Shown piece by piece: positions 31,816 through 40,410 of a DNA stretch of 64,000 bases. The stretch is taken from NCBI RefSeq assembly GCF_019263705.2, contig NZ_JADQDK010000001.1, positions 2,666,001 to 2,730,000 of the forward strand. The letters are read 5' to 3'. Both the position numbers and the translations under genes were made by a program. The notes beneath the pieces are model-generated. The model did not search any database, was not told where the DNA came from, and saw only the letters and a program-made list of their open reading frames with translations. How positions within the stretch are numbered: position 1 is the first letter of the stretch; the number at the start of each line of letters is the position of its first letter. The stretch is from Pseudonocardia abyssalis (GTDB lineage Bacteria; Actinomycetota; Actinomycetes; Mycobacteriales; Pseudonocardiaceae).

Positions 31816-32283
31816 ATGGACGTCGATGGCACGGGCACCGTGGTGGTCGGGGTGGACGGCTCCCCCGGGTCACGGGCGGCCCTCGAACACGCTCTGCAGG
31901 ACGCCGCCCGTCGAGGCAGCCGGCTCCGAGTCGTCGCGGCGGCGCGGTTGCCCGAGTACTGGGCGACGGCGTACGGCATGATCGCGCCGCCACCCGTGTC
32001 CGAGGTCGTCGAGCAGGTACGGGTGGCGGCGCAGGAGCTGACCACCGGCGTGACCGCCGCGCACCCCGACCTCGCGGCCCGGGTCCCGATCACGGTCGAA
32101 GCCAGGGCCGGCAGCGCGGCCGAGGTGCTGATCGACGCCTCCGAGGGGGTTGACCTCCTCGTGGTCGGTCACCGTGGTCACGGTGCGCTGAGCAGCGCGA
32201 TGCTCGGGTCGGTCGGTCTGCAGTGCGTGCTGCACGCGACCTGCCCGGTGACCGTCATCCCCCCGGTGCCGGCGTCGGCATGA
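31816..32283 (+). CDS. Universal stress protein, single domain
   Basis: A 155-residue USP: start TVVVGVDGSPGSRAALEHAL, and ATP-binding C-terminal motif VVGHRGHGALSSAMLGSVGL (G-2x-G-9x-G-S/T type), then VLHATCPVTVIPP. Very similar in layout to 40411-40920, including the middle (LPEYWATAYGMIAPPPVSEV against LPEYWVATYGMGVVPPSVEV), so the two are recent paralogues. Its stop overlaps the next ATG (ATGA). Confidence 0.93.
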   Translation: MDVDGTGTVVVGVDGSPGSRAALEHALQDAARRGSRLRVVAAARLPEYWATAYGMIAPPPVSEVVEQVRVAAQELTTGVTAAHPDLAARVPITVEARAGSAAEVLIDASEGVDLLVVGHRGHGALSSAMLGSVGLQCVLHATCPVTVIPPVPASA

Positions 32284-32864
32284 GAGCGCCGAGCGGGCGG
32301 CGCCGCACCGCCGTCTCCGACGTCATGACCGGCGACGTGCTGTCCGTGGGACCCGACGCCCACTTCACCGAGATCGCGACGGCCCTGTTCACCGGGGCCG
32401 TCCGAGCGGTACCGGCCCTCGACGGGGACGGGCGGTTGCTCGGTGTGGTCTCCGAGGCGGACCTGCTCGTCACGGTGGAGCGGGAGGAGCGTGCCGACGG
32501 GCGCCGCCGGTGGCGTCCGCGGCACACCCGGAGGTCAGGACCGGTCGCGAAGGTCGGCGCGCAGACCGCGCGGGAGCTGATGACGGCTCCGGTGGTCACG
32601 GTCGCACCGAACACGACCCTGGCGAAGGCGGCACGGACGGTCGACGGGGTACTGCTGGAGACGATGCTCATCGACCCGGCCGAGGTCGCCGTCACCGTCG
32701 CAGACGGGGTGGTGACGACGACCGGCGCGCCGGACACCCGTATGGACGCGGAGCCGGCCGTCCGGTTCGTGCAGGGCATCGAGGGTGTCGTCGACGTCAT
32801 CGACGAGCTGAGCCGGCGCGTCGACGACCGCGTCGCCGCTCCGTGGGCCGAGCGACTGCCGTGA
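32280..32864 (+). CDS. CBS-BON protein with internal deletion
   Basis: A 194-residue protein. CBS motif 1 is intact (VSDVMTGDVLSVGPDAHFTE ... GRLLGVVSEADLL). CBS 2 starts normally (ARELMTAPVVTVAPNTTLAK) but breaks off after AARTVDG and passes straight into the second half of a BON domain (VAVTVADGVVTTTGAPDTRM ... RFVQGIEGVVDVIDELSRRV). Family members have two complete CBS motifs plus a full BON domain, about 60 residues more. The frame is kept, so a shortened product may be made; function is doubtful. Translationally coupled to the USP. Confidence 0.8.
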   Translation: MRAPSGRRRTAVSDVMTGDVLSVGPDAHFTEIATALFTGAVRAVPALDGDGRLLGVVSEADLLVTVEREERADGRRRWRPRHTRRSGPVAKVGAQTARELMTAPVVTVAPNTTLAKAARTVDGVLLETMLIDPAEVAVTVADGVVTTTGAPDTRMDAEPAVRFVQGIEGVVDVIDELSRRVDDRVAAPWAERLP

Positions 32865-32971
32865 CGTATCGATGATCGGCGGCCGGTCGCGACGGTCGGA
32901 AGCGGTGCACGGCAGGCCCGGGAACCGGCCCGACGCCCAGGACGGTCGTCCATGACCCGAACCGGGGTCGC

Positions 32972-34129
32972 GTGAGCTTCGTGCTGCTCGCGCTCCTCGT
33001 CGCCGCAGGGCTGGCCGGCCCGGCGCTGGCCGGGCTGCCCCGAGTGGGCCTGCCACTCGTCGTCGGGGAGATCGCCGCCGGGGTGCTGCTGGGTCGCACC
33101 GGCCTCGGCATCGTGGACCCCGCCGAGCCGACCACCGCGTTCCTCTCCGAGGTCGGGTTCGCGATGCTGATGTTCGTCCTCGGCACCCACCTGCCGCTGC
33201 GCGACGCCGGCCTGCGCCGGGCGCTGCGGCCGGCCGCGCTCGGCACCCTGCTGATGCTGGCACTGGCCGTCCCGGCCGGGTTCGCCCTCACCTCCGTCGG
33301 ACCGGACCGTCCGCTGGTCCTCGCGGTCGTGGTCGCCACCTCGTCGGCCGCGGTCGCGCTCCCGATCCTGCGCAGCCGCGCAGGGCAGCCACCGACCACA
33401 GCGTTCGCCGTCACCTGGATCGCCCTCACCGATGTCGTGACCGTCCTCGCGGTGCCGGTCGTGCTGGCCACCGGCTCGCTGGGGTCCGTGCTCCTCGGTG
33501 GCGGCCTCGTCCTGCTCGCGGGCGGCGCGGTGTTCCTGGCGCTCCGGTGGTGGCGGCGGACCGCGCGCGGGCACGCGCTGCGCCGCAGGTCGAAGCGGCG
33601 GGGGTGGGCGTTGGACCTGCGTCTCGGGCTCGCCGTCCTGTTCGCACTGGCTGCGCTGGCGACGGCGTTCGGCACCAGCATCCTGATCGCCGGCTTCACC
33701 GCCGGAGTGGTGCTGGCCGCGACCGGGGAGCCGCACCGCCTGGCCCAGCAGCTCGTCGGGATCGCCGAAGGGTTCCTCGTACCACTGTTCTTCGTGACGC
33801 TCGGCGCCCGGCTGGAGTTCCGCGCCCTGTTCGGCTCCGGCCGGGCCCTGCTGCTGGCCGCCGGACTGGTCGCGGCGGCCGTGCTGCTGCACGTGCTGGT
33901 GGCGGTGCTGCTGAGGCGCCCGGCGGCGGTCGGGCTCCTGGCCACCGCGGCACTGGGCGTCCCGTCGGCGGTGGTGTCGATCGGGCTGACCCAGGGAGTG
34001 CTCGACCCCGCGCAGGCGGCCGCGATCATCACCGCCGCACTCGTGTCGATCGCCGTCTCCACGGCCGGCGGCACCCTGCTGGCCCGGCGCGAGACCGGGG
34101 ATCTGCCGGTGGACCCTGTCCGTCCGTGA
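32972..34129 (+). CDS. Cation:proton antiporter (CPA2 family)
   Basis: A 385-residue protein of about eleven membrane helices starting at GTG 32972. Family marks are PLVVGEIAAGVLLGRTGLG in helix 2, EVGFAMLMFVLGTHLPLRDA, a helix-5 stretch TSSAAVALPILRS and the core Asp in WIALTDVVTVLAVPV, then EGFLVPLFFVTLGARLEFRA. It should exchange Na+ or K+ for H+ at the membrane. The N-terminus is short but complete; no TrkA/RCK domain follows, as in the short form. Confidence 0.87.
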   Translation: MSFVLLALLVAAGLAGPALAGLPRVGLPLVVGEIAAGVLLGRTGLGIVDPAEPTTAFLSEVGFAMLMFVLGTHLPLRDAGLRRALRPAALGTLLMLALAVPAGFALTSVGPDRPLVLAVVVATSSAAVALPILRSRAGQPPTTAFAVTWIALTDVVTVLAVPVVLATGSLGSVLLGGGLVLLAGGAVFLALRWWRRTARGHALRRRSKRRGWALDLRLGLAVLFALAALATAFGTSILIAGFTAGVVLAATGEPHRLAQQLVGIAEGFLVPLFFVTLGARLEFRALFGSGRALLLAAGLVAAAVLLHVLVAVLLRRPAAVGLLATAALGVPSAVVSIGLTQGVLDPAQAAAIITAALVSIAVSTAGGTLLARRETGDLPVDPVRP

Positions 34130-34190
34130 CGTTCGCCCGGGCAGACACTCGCGGCCCGGCCCGGCCCGGCCCGGCGGGGCGCCGGGGCCG

Positions 34191-34330
34191 GTGTCGTGCT
34201 GAGCACGCACATCGTCGAGGACGCCGCGGCCGTCGCGCACCAGGTCGTCGTGCTCCACCGGGCCCGTGTCATCGCAGCGGACACCCCGAGCGGGCTCGCC
34301 GCGCGCCCGCCCGACCGCACCATCACGGCG
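34191..34330 (+). pseudogene. ABC transporter ATPase C-terminal stump
   Basis: Reads VVLSTHIVEDAAAVAHQVVV then LHRARVIAADTPSGLAARPP, the H-loop and post-H-loop part of ABC-2-type ATPases (STH switch histidine). Walker A, signature and Walker B are missing. Starts in a CGGCC repeat run at 34156-34170 that may mark the deletion joint. Confidence 0.75.
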
Positions 34331-34522
34331 CGCACGTCGCTCGGCGACGCAACCTGCGGGTCTGACCACCGGCCCCTGCCGACCACCGCTGTGTCGTCGA
34401 GCACCGAGGAGAACGCCATGGGAACCGCTAGGAGCGCCGTTCCGGACCGCTACGGTGCGACCGCGGCATTCCCGCTCTCCACCGGACGGTTGCGGTCCGG
34501 CACGCGACGTAGCTCGCGGGCC
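34331..34522. other. Short gene-free stretch
   Basis: No recognisable gene; a short ORF from the ATG at 34419 with a GAGGAGAAC ribosome site before it (MGTARSAVPDRYGATAAFPL) may be the start of another lost gene. Confidence 0.3.
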
Positions 34523-34777
34523 CTACGCGGTAGACGGCGAGGGCCGGCCGGGAACGACGGGCAGCCGGACGAGCTCGTAGGCCGCGACGTGCGCGAGCAG
34601 CACGACCGCGACGGCGGCGCAACAGACACCCGCGAGGCCCCGAGCAGCAGGCCGGTCACCATCAGGCGGCAGTGTGGGGGCCCAGGCCGCGCCGGAGAGC
34701 AGGCCGACCACCTCGAGCGTCCCGGCGGCCGCCCACGGCCGGTCCGCCACGGTCCGGCCCGGCAGCGTCGCCGTCAT
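34523..34777 (-). CDS. Small membrane protein coupled to USP
   Basis: An 84-residue ORF whose ATG overlaps the stop of the double-USP gene (ATGA). It has two moderately hydrophobic segments (AAAGTLEVVGLLSGAAWAPT and LAGVCCAAVAVVLLAHVAAY). No family recognised. Coupling and codon use support a real gene; the low-complexity C-terminus (GRPSPSTA) is unremarkable. Confidence 0.5.
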   Translation of the reverse strand: MTATLPGRTVADRPWAAAGTLEVVGLLSGAAWAPTLPPDGDRPAARGLAGVCCAAVAVVLLAHVAAYELVRLPVVPGRPSPSTA

Positions 34778-35640
34778 CCGGTGGCGTCCGGGCGCACGAC
34801 CGCGACCGGGCACGGGGACCGGTGCAGCAGGGCGTGGCAGACCGAGCCCAGCAGCAGCCCGGCCGACGCGCCCCGACCTCCCGGCCCGACGACCAGCAGC
34901 TGGGCCTGAGCCGCCTGCCGCAGCAGGGCCCGGGCCGGGTGGTCCCGGCTGACCACCTGCCCGACGGTGACCTCGGGGTACTTCCGCGTCCACGGTTCCA
35001 GCCGTTCGGCCAGCAGGGCTCGCGCGGCGGCGTCGATCCGGTCCCAGTCGAGCTGCGGCGCGATCTCCGGCTCGACGGCCAGGTCCGACCACGTGTGGAC
35101 CGCGACGAGCGGCACGTGCCGGGTCGACGCGGCCTCGAAGGCGAACCCGAGCACCTCCTCGCCTCCGGCGGGTGCGTCGATGCCGACCACGACCGCCAGC
35201 GACCTCGCCTCCCGCGGGGCCACGCCGGGGCCGCGGACGACCACCACCGTGCCCGGGGCCTGCACCGCCAGCCCGACCGCGACCGACCCGGCCGGGAGCC
35301 CCTCGACCAGCCCGGCGCCGCGGTCACCGACCACGACGAGCCCGGCCCGGCGGGCCTCGGCGGCGAGCACCGAGATCGGGTGGCCGACGACCAGCCGGTG
35401 CTCGCACCCGACGCCGGGCGCCTCCCGCACCGCCACCTCGACGGCCTCGGCGAGCCGCAGCCGGGCCCGTTCCAGCAGGACGTCCCCCACCCCCCCGGGG
35501 GCGGCGCGCGGTTGCTCGAAGGCGATCACGAGCCGCAACCCGACCCGGCGCCGGACCGCTTCGGCCGCACCCCAGCTCACCGCCAGCAGGGCGCTGTCCG
35601 AACCGTCGATCCCGACGACCACCGGTCGCTGCGTGCCCAT
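34774..35640 (-). CDS. Universal stress protein, tandem domains
   Basis: A 288-residue protein of two USP domains. Domain 1: RPVVVGIDGSDSALLAVSWG and VVGDRGAGLVEGLPAGSVAV; domain 2: SLAVVVGIDAPAGGEEVLGF and LVVGPGGRGASAGLLLGSVC with the terminal LLHRSPCPVAVVRPD. The ATP site is well kept in domain 2; domain 1 has a normal G-loop too. Same architecture as 41019-41903. Directly follows the DUF4389 gene, with 1 bp between. Confidence 0.92.
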   Translation of the reverse strand: MGTQRPVVVGIDGSDSALLAVSWGAAEAVRRRVGLRLVIAFEQPRAAPGGVGDVLLERARLRLAEAVEVAVREAPGVGCEHRLVVGHPISVLAAEARRAGLVVVGDRGAGLVEGLPAGSVAVGLAVQAPGTVVVVRGPGVAPREARSLAVVVGIDAPAGGEEVLGFAFEAASTRHVPLVAVHTWSDLAVEPEIAPQLDWDRIDAAARALLAERLEPWTRKYPEVTVGQVVSRDHPARALLRQAAQAQLLVVGPGGRGASAGLLLGSVCHALLHRSPCPVAVVRPDATG

Positions 35641-35641
35641 G

Positions 35642-37054
35642 TCAGACCGTCCCGCCGCGGCGGACGGCCAGCAGCACCAGCACGGCGCCGCCGACGAGCC
35701 CGAGTGCCGCGCCGATGTACATCCCGATCCACACCCAGCCCAGCCACGGCGCCGTCGCGCCCAGGGACAGGTCGGCGACGACGGGGCTGCTGCCGTCGGC
35801 GTTCATCACGACGACGGCCCACCGCCCCTCGGCGACGGTCCAGGTCAGCTCCTGGGCCCCGGGCCCGGCGGCCGACTCCGCCCAGAAGGTCTGGGCGGCG
35901 GGGGCCGTGGCCGGTGCCCCGCCGGGCAGCCGGTCCAGGACGGCGTCGCGTCCCGGCTCGAGGGTGACGACCCGGTCCCGCCGCACACCGGTGAGATAGC
36001 CCTCGACGGCGCCGGCGGGCCCGAGCCCGACGAACACCTCCTGTGCGGCGGTGGCCCCGATCCGGACGTCGCCGACGACCGCCCCGAGCTGTGGCGCACC
36101 CAGGTCGCTCTCCAGCTCGAACGGGTCGAACACCAGCGCGTGGCCGGAACCGGCGACGGTCTGCGCGGGGACCTGGACGAACCCGTCCGCACCCCGGCCC
36201 GCGGTGTCGGCGGCGAGCACGGCAGTCGCGCCCACCGCGGTGCCCGCGCCGGTCACCAGCAGGATCGATCCGACGACGACGGTCGCGATCCGCCCGGCCG
36301 ACCAGGTCGGGCCCGGCGGCGGTTCGACCGGTCCCGGTGCCGCGGCCCGGACCGGCGGCACCGAGAGGGCCGACGTCTCGGACCCGCCCATGTCGAGCCG
36401 GAACGGCGGGTAGACGTCGGTCATCAGGGCGGAGTAGGCCGCCACCCGCAGGACCCAGCGCTGCATCCCGAGCAGGAGGTCGAACACCCCGCGCGGGTAG
36501 CGGCCGGTGAACAGCAGGGCGACCCCGGCGATCAGCGCGAGCAGCCCGATCAGGCCGCCCCCGGTGGACAGGGCCGTGGGCCCCCAGGAGCCGGAGGTGT
36601 CCGCGCCGCGGGTGGCCACGTAGCTGCCGCCGCCCACGAAGAACGCGAGGACGATGTAGTGCGGCAGGGCCAGCAGCCACCACTTGACCAGCACCAGCCC
36701 CCGCGAGAGGTGCTCGGGGTAGGCCACGTCGAGTGTGGCCGGGTAGTCCGGCACCGCGGCGAGCGTGAACGGCGGGTAGCGGTCGGTGCCGAGCGCGCCG
36801 TAGGTGTAGTAGGCCACCCGCCAGCTCCAGCGCAGCACGCCGACGTTGAAGTCGAACATCGCACGCGGGTAGTGGCCGGTGAACAGGATCGCGAAGAACG
36901 CCACGACACTGAGCACCGCGAACGCCGTCCACAACCCGACCAGGACGATCACGTGCGGCAGCACGAGCAGCCACTTGACCAGCCACAGCCAGCGGCTGAG
37001 CGGGGCGTCGAGCCGCGCGCTCACGCGGACCGGGCCGGTGATGACGGACGCCAT
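35642..37054 (-). CDS. DUF4389 membrane protein
   Basis: A 470-residue protein. Two DUF4389 repeats with paired helices, each holding FTGxYPRxxFD: AILFTGHYPRAMFDFNVGVL near 55 and LLFTGRYPRGVFDLLLGMQR near 185, plus DRYPPF and DVYPPF. A Pro-rich linker, a membrane helix (IATVVVGSILLVTGAGTAVG), an extracytoplasmic beta domain and a final helix (LGWVWIGMYIGAALGLVGGA) follow. Role unknown; in related actinobacteria the family accompanies stress genes. A weak DosR-like box lies 54 bp upstream. Confidence 0.85.
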   Translation of the reverse strand: MASVITGPVRVSARLDAPLSRWLWLVKWLLVLPHVIVLVGLWTAFAVLSVVAFFAILFTGHYPRAMFDFNVGVLRWSWRVAYYTYGALGTDRYPPFTLAAVPDYPATLDVAYPEHLSRGLVLVKWWLLALPHYIVLAFFVGGGSYVATRGADTSGSWGPTALSTGGGLIGLLALIAGVALLFTGRYPRGVFDLLLGMQRWVLRVAAYSALMTDVYPPFRLDMGGSETSALSVPPVRAAAPGPVEPPPGPTWSAGRIATVVVGSILLVTGAGTAVGATAVLAADTAGRGADGFVQVPAQTVAGSGHALVFDPFELESDLGAPQLGAVVGDVRIGATAAQEVFVGLGPAGAVEGYLTGVRRDRVVTLEPGRDAVLDRLPGGAPATAPAAQTFWAESAAGPGAQELTWTVAEGRWAVVVMNADGSSPVVADLSLGATAPWLGWVWIGMYIGAALGLVGGAVLVLLAVRRGGTV

Positions 37055-37107
37055 GGAAGCTCCTCGGGGTAGGTCTCCACGGTGCCGCGGTCGCGTGCTG
37101 CGGGGCA

Positions 37108-37121
37108 GAGGCGAAAGACCG
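37108..37121 (-). promoter_or_regulatory. Weak DevR/DosR-like box before DUF4389 operon
   Basis: Minus strand CGGTCTTTCGCCTC, 54 bp before the start; position fits the better boxes but only about 9 of 14 bases match. Confidence 0.3.
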
Positions 37122-37221
37122 TGCGGGGCCCGACGTGCGACCCGGCGGGGTGGTCAGCTCTCCGGTCCGGCGGCGGGGTCCCGTGGGCCGGGGTACCGGG
37201 TCGGGTCCCGGTCCGACGCGG

Positions 37222-37480
37222 CACACCGCCGTCGACACCTCGGGGTTCCTGGGCGAGCGGGCCTCCGACGGGTTCCTCCACCTGGTCGACCTGTTCCTGC
37301 TCGACATCAAGTCCGGCGACCCGGACACCCACCGCCTGGTCGCCAGCGCCGAGCTGGAGCCGACGCCGCGCATCGCCCGGCGGCTGTCGGACCGGGGCAA
37401 CCGGATGTGGGTGCGGTTCGTGCTGGTCGCCGGGCTGACCGACGCGCCCGGGAACGTCGATGCGGTGAAGGCCACCCGCT
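37222..37480 (+). pseudogene. Pyruvate-formate-lyase activating enzyme stump
   Basis: Reads HTAVDTSGFLGERASDGFLH, VDLFLLDIKSGDPDTHRLVA and NRMWVRFVLVAGLTDAPGNV, the central part of PFL activases (radical SAM). The CxxxCxxC cluster region at the N-terminus and the C-terminal end (after DAVKA) are missing. Anaerobic activases belong with this dormancy region, so the gene was probably lost in place. Confidence 0.8.
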
Positions 37481-37579
37481 GCTGGTGCCCGGCGACCGGC
37501 ACGACGTCGTGATGGCCGCGTGTCTCGCCGCCGTCAACGGGGCGCGGCTGCACTCGCCGGCCCCACCCGGTCCGTGCGC

Positions 37580-37675
37580 AGACCTGACGCCGACCTCGAG
37601 CGCGACGTCGTCGAGGAGATCCGGTGGATCCCCAGCATCGACACCCACATCGGGGGGGTGGCGGTGGACGACGGC
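37580..37675 (+). pseudogene. BON-domain stump
   Basis: Reads PDADLERDVVEEIRWIPSID then THIGG and VAVDDG, the first half of a BON domain; an extra GGG run (37651-37659) inserts a residue and the frame soon degrades. The rest is missing. Confidence 0.65.
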
Positions 37676-37825
37676 CCCGGAGATCACCGGCGGCGGCCAG
37701 GACACCGGGATCGCCCGCGAGGCCGGAGAGGCGATCCGGCGGGCCGTCGACGTGCCGGACCCGGTGAAGGTCGCCGTCCACAGGGCCGGCGCAGCCGCGC
37801 CGGCCCTGGGATCGTTCGTCGACGG
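37676..37825. other. Short gene-free stretch
   Basis: No gene recognised between the BON stump and the DoxX gene stop. Confidence 0.3.
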
Positions 37826-38407
37826 TCAGCGCAACCACGGGTTGCGGCGGACCAGGGGCAGGCGGGCCCAGGTGCGCCCGAGGCCCCACGTGTCGCCGGC
37901 CGCGTAGACGGCCAGCGCGATCACCAGCACTGCGTTGACGAGGTGGTCGTCGATGAACGGGTTGGTCGACGACGTGGCCTCGCCGGCCGCGTTCAGGGCC
38001 GCCATCGGCCACGAGGCGAGCCACATGGCCATGAGCAGCACCGCGCCGGCCACCGCCGCCACCCGCATGCCGATGCCCAGCACCAGCGCCAGTCCGATGC
38101 CCAGCAGGCCGATCATGAACAGCCAGTCGGCGACGGGGTTGCCGGCCATCGCCCGGAACACGCCCTGGAGCGGGCCCACGTCGACTCCGCCGAGGAAGCC
38201 CCGGGTCGGTGAGCCGCCCGCGACCCACGCCCGCTCGGCGCCGGTGGCGTAGCCGAGCCCGAAGGTCTTGTCGAGGAAGGCCCACAGGAACGTCAGGCCG
38301 GTCAGGATCCGCAGGACCGCCAGCAGCTCGGGGCCGCCCCGGGTGCGTGCCGGGGTGGTCGGGCCGCTCGGCGCCCGGGTGGCCGGGGTGGTGCTCTGAA
38401 CAGCCAT
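37826..38407 (-). CDS. DoxX/DoxD-like membrane protein
   Basis: A 193-residue protein with four to five membrane helices: LAVLRILTGLTFLWAFLDKT, WLFMIGLLGIGLALVLGIGM, VAGAVLLMAMWLASWPM and LVNAVLVIALAVYAAGDTWG. This is the thiosulfate-quinone-oxidoreductase large subunit/DoxX layout, including FGLGYATGAERAWVAGGSPT. Function in actinobacteria is not settled; redox-linked quinone binding is likely. ATG 38407 (MAVQST) is used. A strong DosR-like box lies 58 bp upstream. Confidence 0.85.
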   Translation of the reverse strand: MAVQSTTPATRAPSGPTTPARTRGGPELLAVLRILTGLTFLWAFLDKTFGLGYATGAERAWVAGGSPTRGFLGGVDVGPLQGVFRAMAGNPVADWLFMIGLLGIGLALVLGIGMRVAAVAGAVLLMAMWLASWPMAALNAAGEATSSTNPFIDDHLVNAVLVIALAVYAAGDTWGLGRTWARLPLVRRNPWLR

Positions 38408-38464
38408 GATGGTGTCCTCTCGGTCGGTGTGCCGAGTCTCGACCCGGCTGCGCGGGTGGCGCGC

Positions 38465-38478
38465 GGGCCGAAGGTCCC
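38465..38478 (-). promoter_or_regulatory. DevR/DosR-like box before DoxX gene
   Basis: Minus strand GGGACCTTCGGCCC, used here as the local reference sequence, 58 bp before the start codon. Confidence 0.65.
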
Positions 38479-38587
38479 CTCCCGGTATGACCCCGGATCG
38501 GGCCGGCCGGGACCGGGGCCGTCGGTCGCCGGCGGGCGAGGTGCGCGTCGACGGCCGCCGCGACCGCGTCGCGCCGCAGGACTCCCG

Positions 38588-38714
38588 CCGACCGGCGTGG
38601 ACTACGTCGTCGCGGTCAACCCCGGCTGCGCGCCGCAGCTCCGGATCGGCCTGCGGGTACGCCGTAGCCCGGTGCGGGCGGTGCACCTCGCCGCCCTGCT
38701 GGCCGCCGCCGACG
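38588..38714 (+). pseudogene. Fe-S (CCG-domain) oxidoreductase stump
   Basis: Reads TGVDYVVAVNPGCAPQLRIG then VRAVHLAALLAAADG, the last CCG domain of GlcF/GlpC/LldE-type Fe-S oxidoreductases (NPGC motif). Everything upstream is missing. Confidence 0.65.
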
Positions 38715-39173
38715 GCGGGCGGTGCTCCCCCGGCCCGACTGAGCACCGCTGGTCGGGATGCCAGCAGCGCAGAGTCGGCAGCAATGCGTCCTTCTTGACG
38801 TGGTGCTCGACCATCCGGCTCGGGGCGTCGGCGAGGACGGCATGACGCACCCGGCCCGCTCCCCCGTCGCGGCGTCGCTGATCTCCGCACGCGACGGCAG
38901 GGTGACCATGGTCCGCGGGCCGCGGCAGTGCGGCACCGGCTCCAGCTGCTCGCCGGTGCGACGCCCGAGCACCGGCCCCCGCTCGATACCCGGGACGGGC
39001 AGGGGCGACAGGCCGGCGAGCCCGTCGACCACCACGCCCACGGGTCCGGTGCGTGCGGTTCGCCGCGGCCCGGCGACGACAGCCCGAGGAGGGACGGACC
39101 GGCCTGCAGCTCGTGCTGGCGCAGCACCCGGTGGAGGACCGTGTTCCGGGCGCTGCCCGCGTGCCGCGGGCCG
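38715..39173. other. Decayed stretch, no gene called
   Basis: Several open frames of unlike composition on both strands, none with a recognisable motif; one minus frame holds DAPSRMVEHHVKKDALLPTL. Probably the debris of one or two genes. Confidence 0.3.
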
Positions 39174-40271
39174 TCACGGTGCCGAGCGGACCCGGTCGGA
39201 GGTGAGCCGGTCCGACGGCCGGTCCGCCGGCTCACCGGACGGGGACCGGCGGCCGGTGCGGGACGGCACCGGGCCCGTCGCGGGCGGCCAGCCGATCCGC
39301 AGCACCAGCTGGGGTGACAGCGTGCCGCCGAGCACCTCGTCCCGCACCAGTTCCCGGGTCCCCGCCAGCTCCAGCGGCTCGCTCAGCACGCTGCTCGCGA
39401 GCCCGAGGGTCGTGGCCCGGAGCAGGACGGCGCTGACCGCCTCGCCCGCCCGCAGGTGCGACAGCCGGTCGTCCGATGAGGTGCCGAGGACGAGCACGGT
39501 GGCCGCATCCTGTGGTCCCCCGTCAGCCCGTCCCGTGCCGCCGCGGCCCGTCCCGTCGACCGCGGCCGCACCGTCGAACCGGTCCGGGGCGTCGCCCAGG
39601 TCGCCGCCTGCGAACCGGCGCGCGGGTGTTCCGGCCCACGACCCGGGAGCCGGGATCGCCCCGGCCGGCACCCCCTCCGGTCCGCCCCTCCCCGCATGGC
39701 CGGTCCAGGTCCGCAGCTCGGCCTCGTAGCCGAACGTGTCGTCGTGCTCGACCGCGGCGGTGCGGATCGCGATGGCCAGCGTCCGGCGGTCGACCGCTTC
39801 GGTCACCACGCGCAGCACCGCCCCCTGCTCGGCGGCGCAGTCCACCAGCTGCGCGAGGAACCCCTCGGGCACCGGCCACTCCCCGAACCGCCTGCGGTCG
39901 GACTGCCGGCCGTCGATCGCGGCGACCTGCTCGGCGGCGAGTGCGCGGTCGACGCCGTCGGCACCCGGTCGGAGCGCGACGACGGCGAGCAGGTCGGGGT
40001 CATCGGGGTCGGGAAGGCGCTCGACGGTGACACCGATGTCCGATGCGGCCAGGGCCATCCGCAGGTGGTGCAGCCAGGCGCCGCAGCTCACGAGCAGGTC
40101 GCGGCCGTCCGGGTCGGTCGCCATGAGCCACCGGTCCATGTCGGCGTGGAGATGGATCGCCGCACCGCCGAACTCCCACCGCCACGGTTGCGTGTTGTGC
40201 ACCGACGGCGCCCGTCCGGCCAGCTCCAGAGCCGCGTGCACCGTGTCGTGGTCGACCGTACCGGTGATCAT
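39174..40271 (-). CDS. Acg-like nitroreductase-family protein
   Basis: A 365-residue protein of the Acg (Rv2032/Rv3131) type: HAALELAGRAPSVHNTQPWRWEF near the start is the family hallmark, followed by DRWLMATDPDGRDLLVSCGA, AIDGRQSDRRRFGEWPVPEG and the second half LRAGEAVSAVLLRATTLGLA ... LVLRIGWPPATGPVPSRTGR. These proteins sequester FMN and are among the most strongly hypoxia-induced genes of mycobacteria. A Gly/Asp-rich insert around 250-290 is unusual. A DosR-like box lies 96 bp upstream. Confidence 0.87.
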   Translation of the reverse strand: MITGTVDHDTVHAALELAGRAPSVHNTQPWRWEFGGAAIHLHADMDRWLMATDPDGRDLLVSCGAWLHHLRMALAASDIGVTVERLPDPDDPDLLAVVALRPGADGVDRALAAEQVAAIDGRQSDRRRFGEWPVPEGFLAQLVDCAAEQGAVLRVVTEAVDRRTLAIAIRTAAVEHDDTFGYEAELRTWTGHAGRGGPEGVPAGAIPAPGSWAGTPARRFAGGDLGDAPDRFDGAAAVDGTGRGGTGRADGGPQDAATVLVLGTSSDDRLSHLRAGEAVSAVLLRATTLGLASSVLSEPLELAGTRELVRDEVLGGTLSPQLVLRIGWPPATGPVPSRTGRRSPSGEPADRPSDRLTSDRVRSAP

Positions 40272-40366
40272 GTCCGCTCCGTCTCCGGTGGTTCCCCGCG
40301 GCCCGACGTCTCGCCGGGGCGGCAACCGCCGGCCCCATTGACGCAGCCGCCGCGCACCGGGCGCAG

Positions 40367-40380
40367 GGGCCGCAGGTCCG
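40367..40380 (-). promoter_or_regulatory. DevR/DosR-like box before nitroreductase
   Basis: Minus strand CGGACCTGCGGCCC, 12 of 14 matches to GGGACCTTCGGCCC. Confidence 0.55.
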
Positions 40381-40410
40381 TGGTCGTGAGGCCGTCCGGC
40401 CCGATCGCGT

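Noticed and set aside
35577..38285. 902-residue minus ORF across DUF4389 and neighbours
   Set aside because: Out-of-frame shadow with low-complexity Arg/Pro-rich translation.
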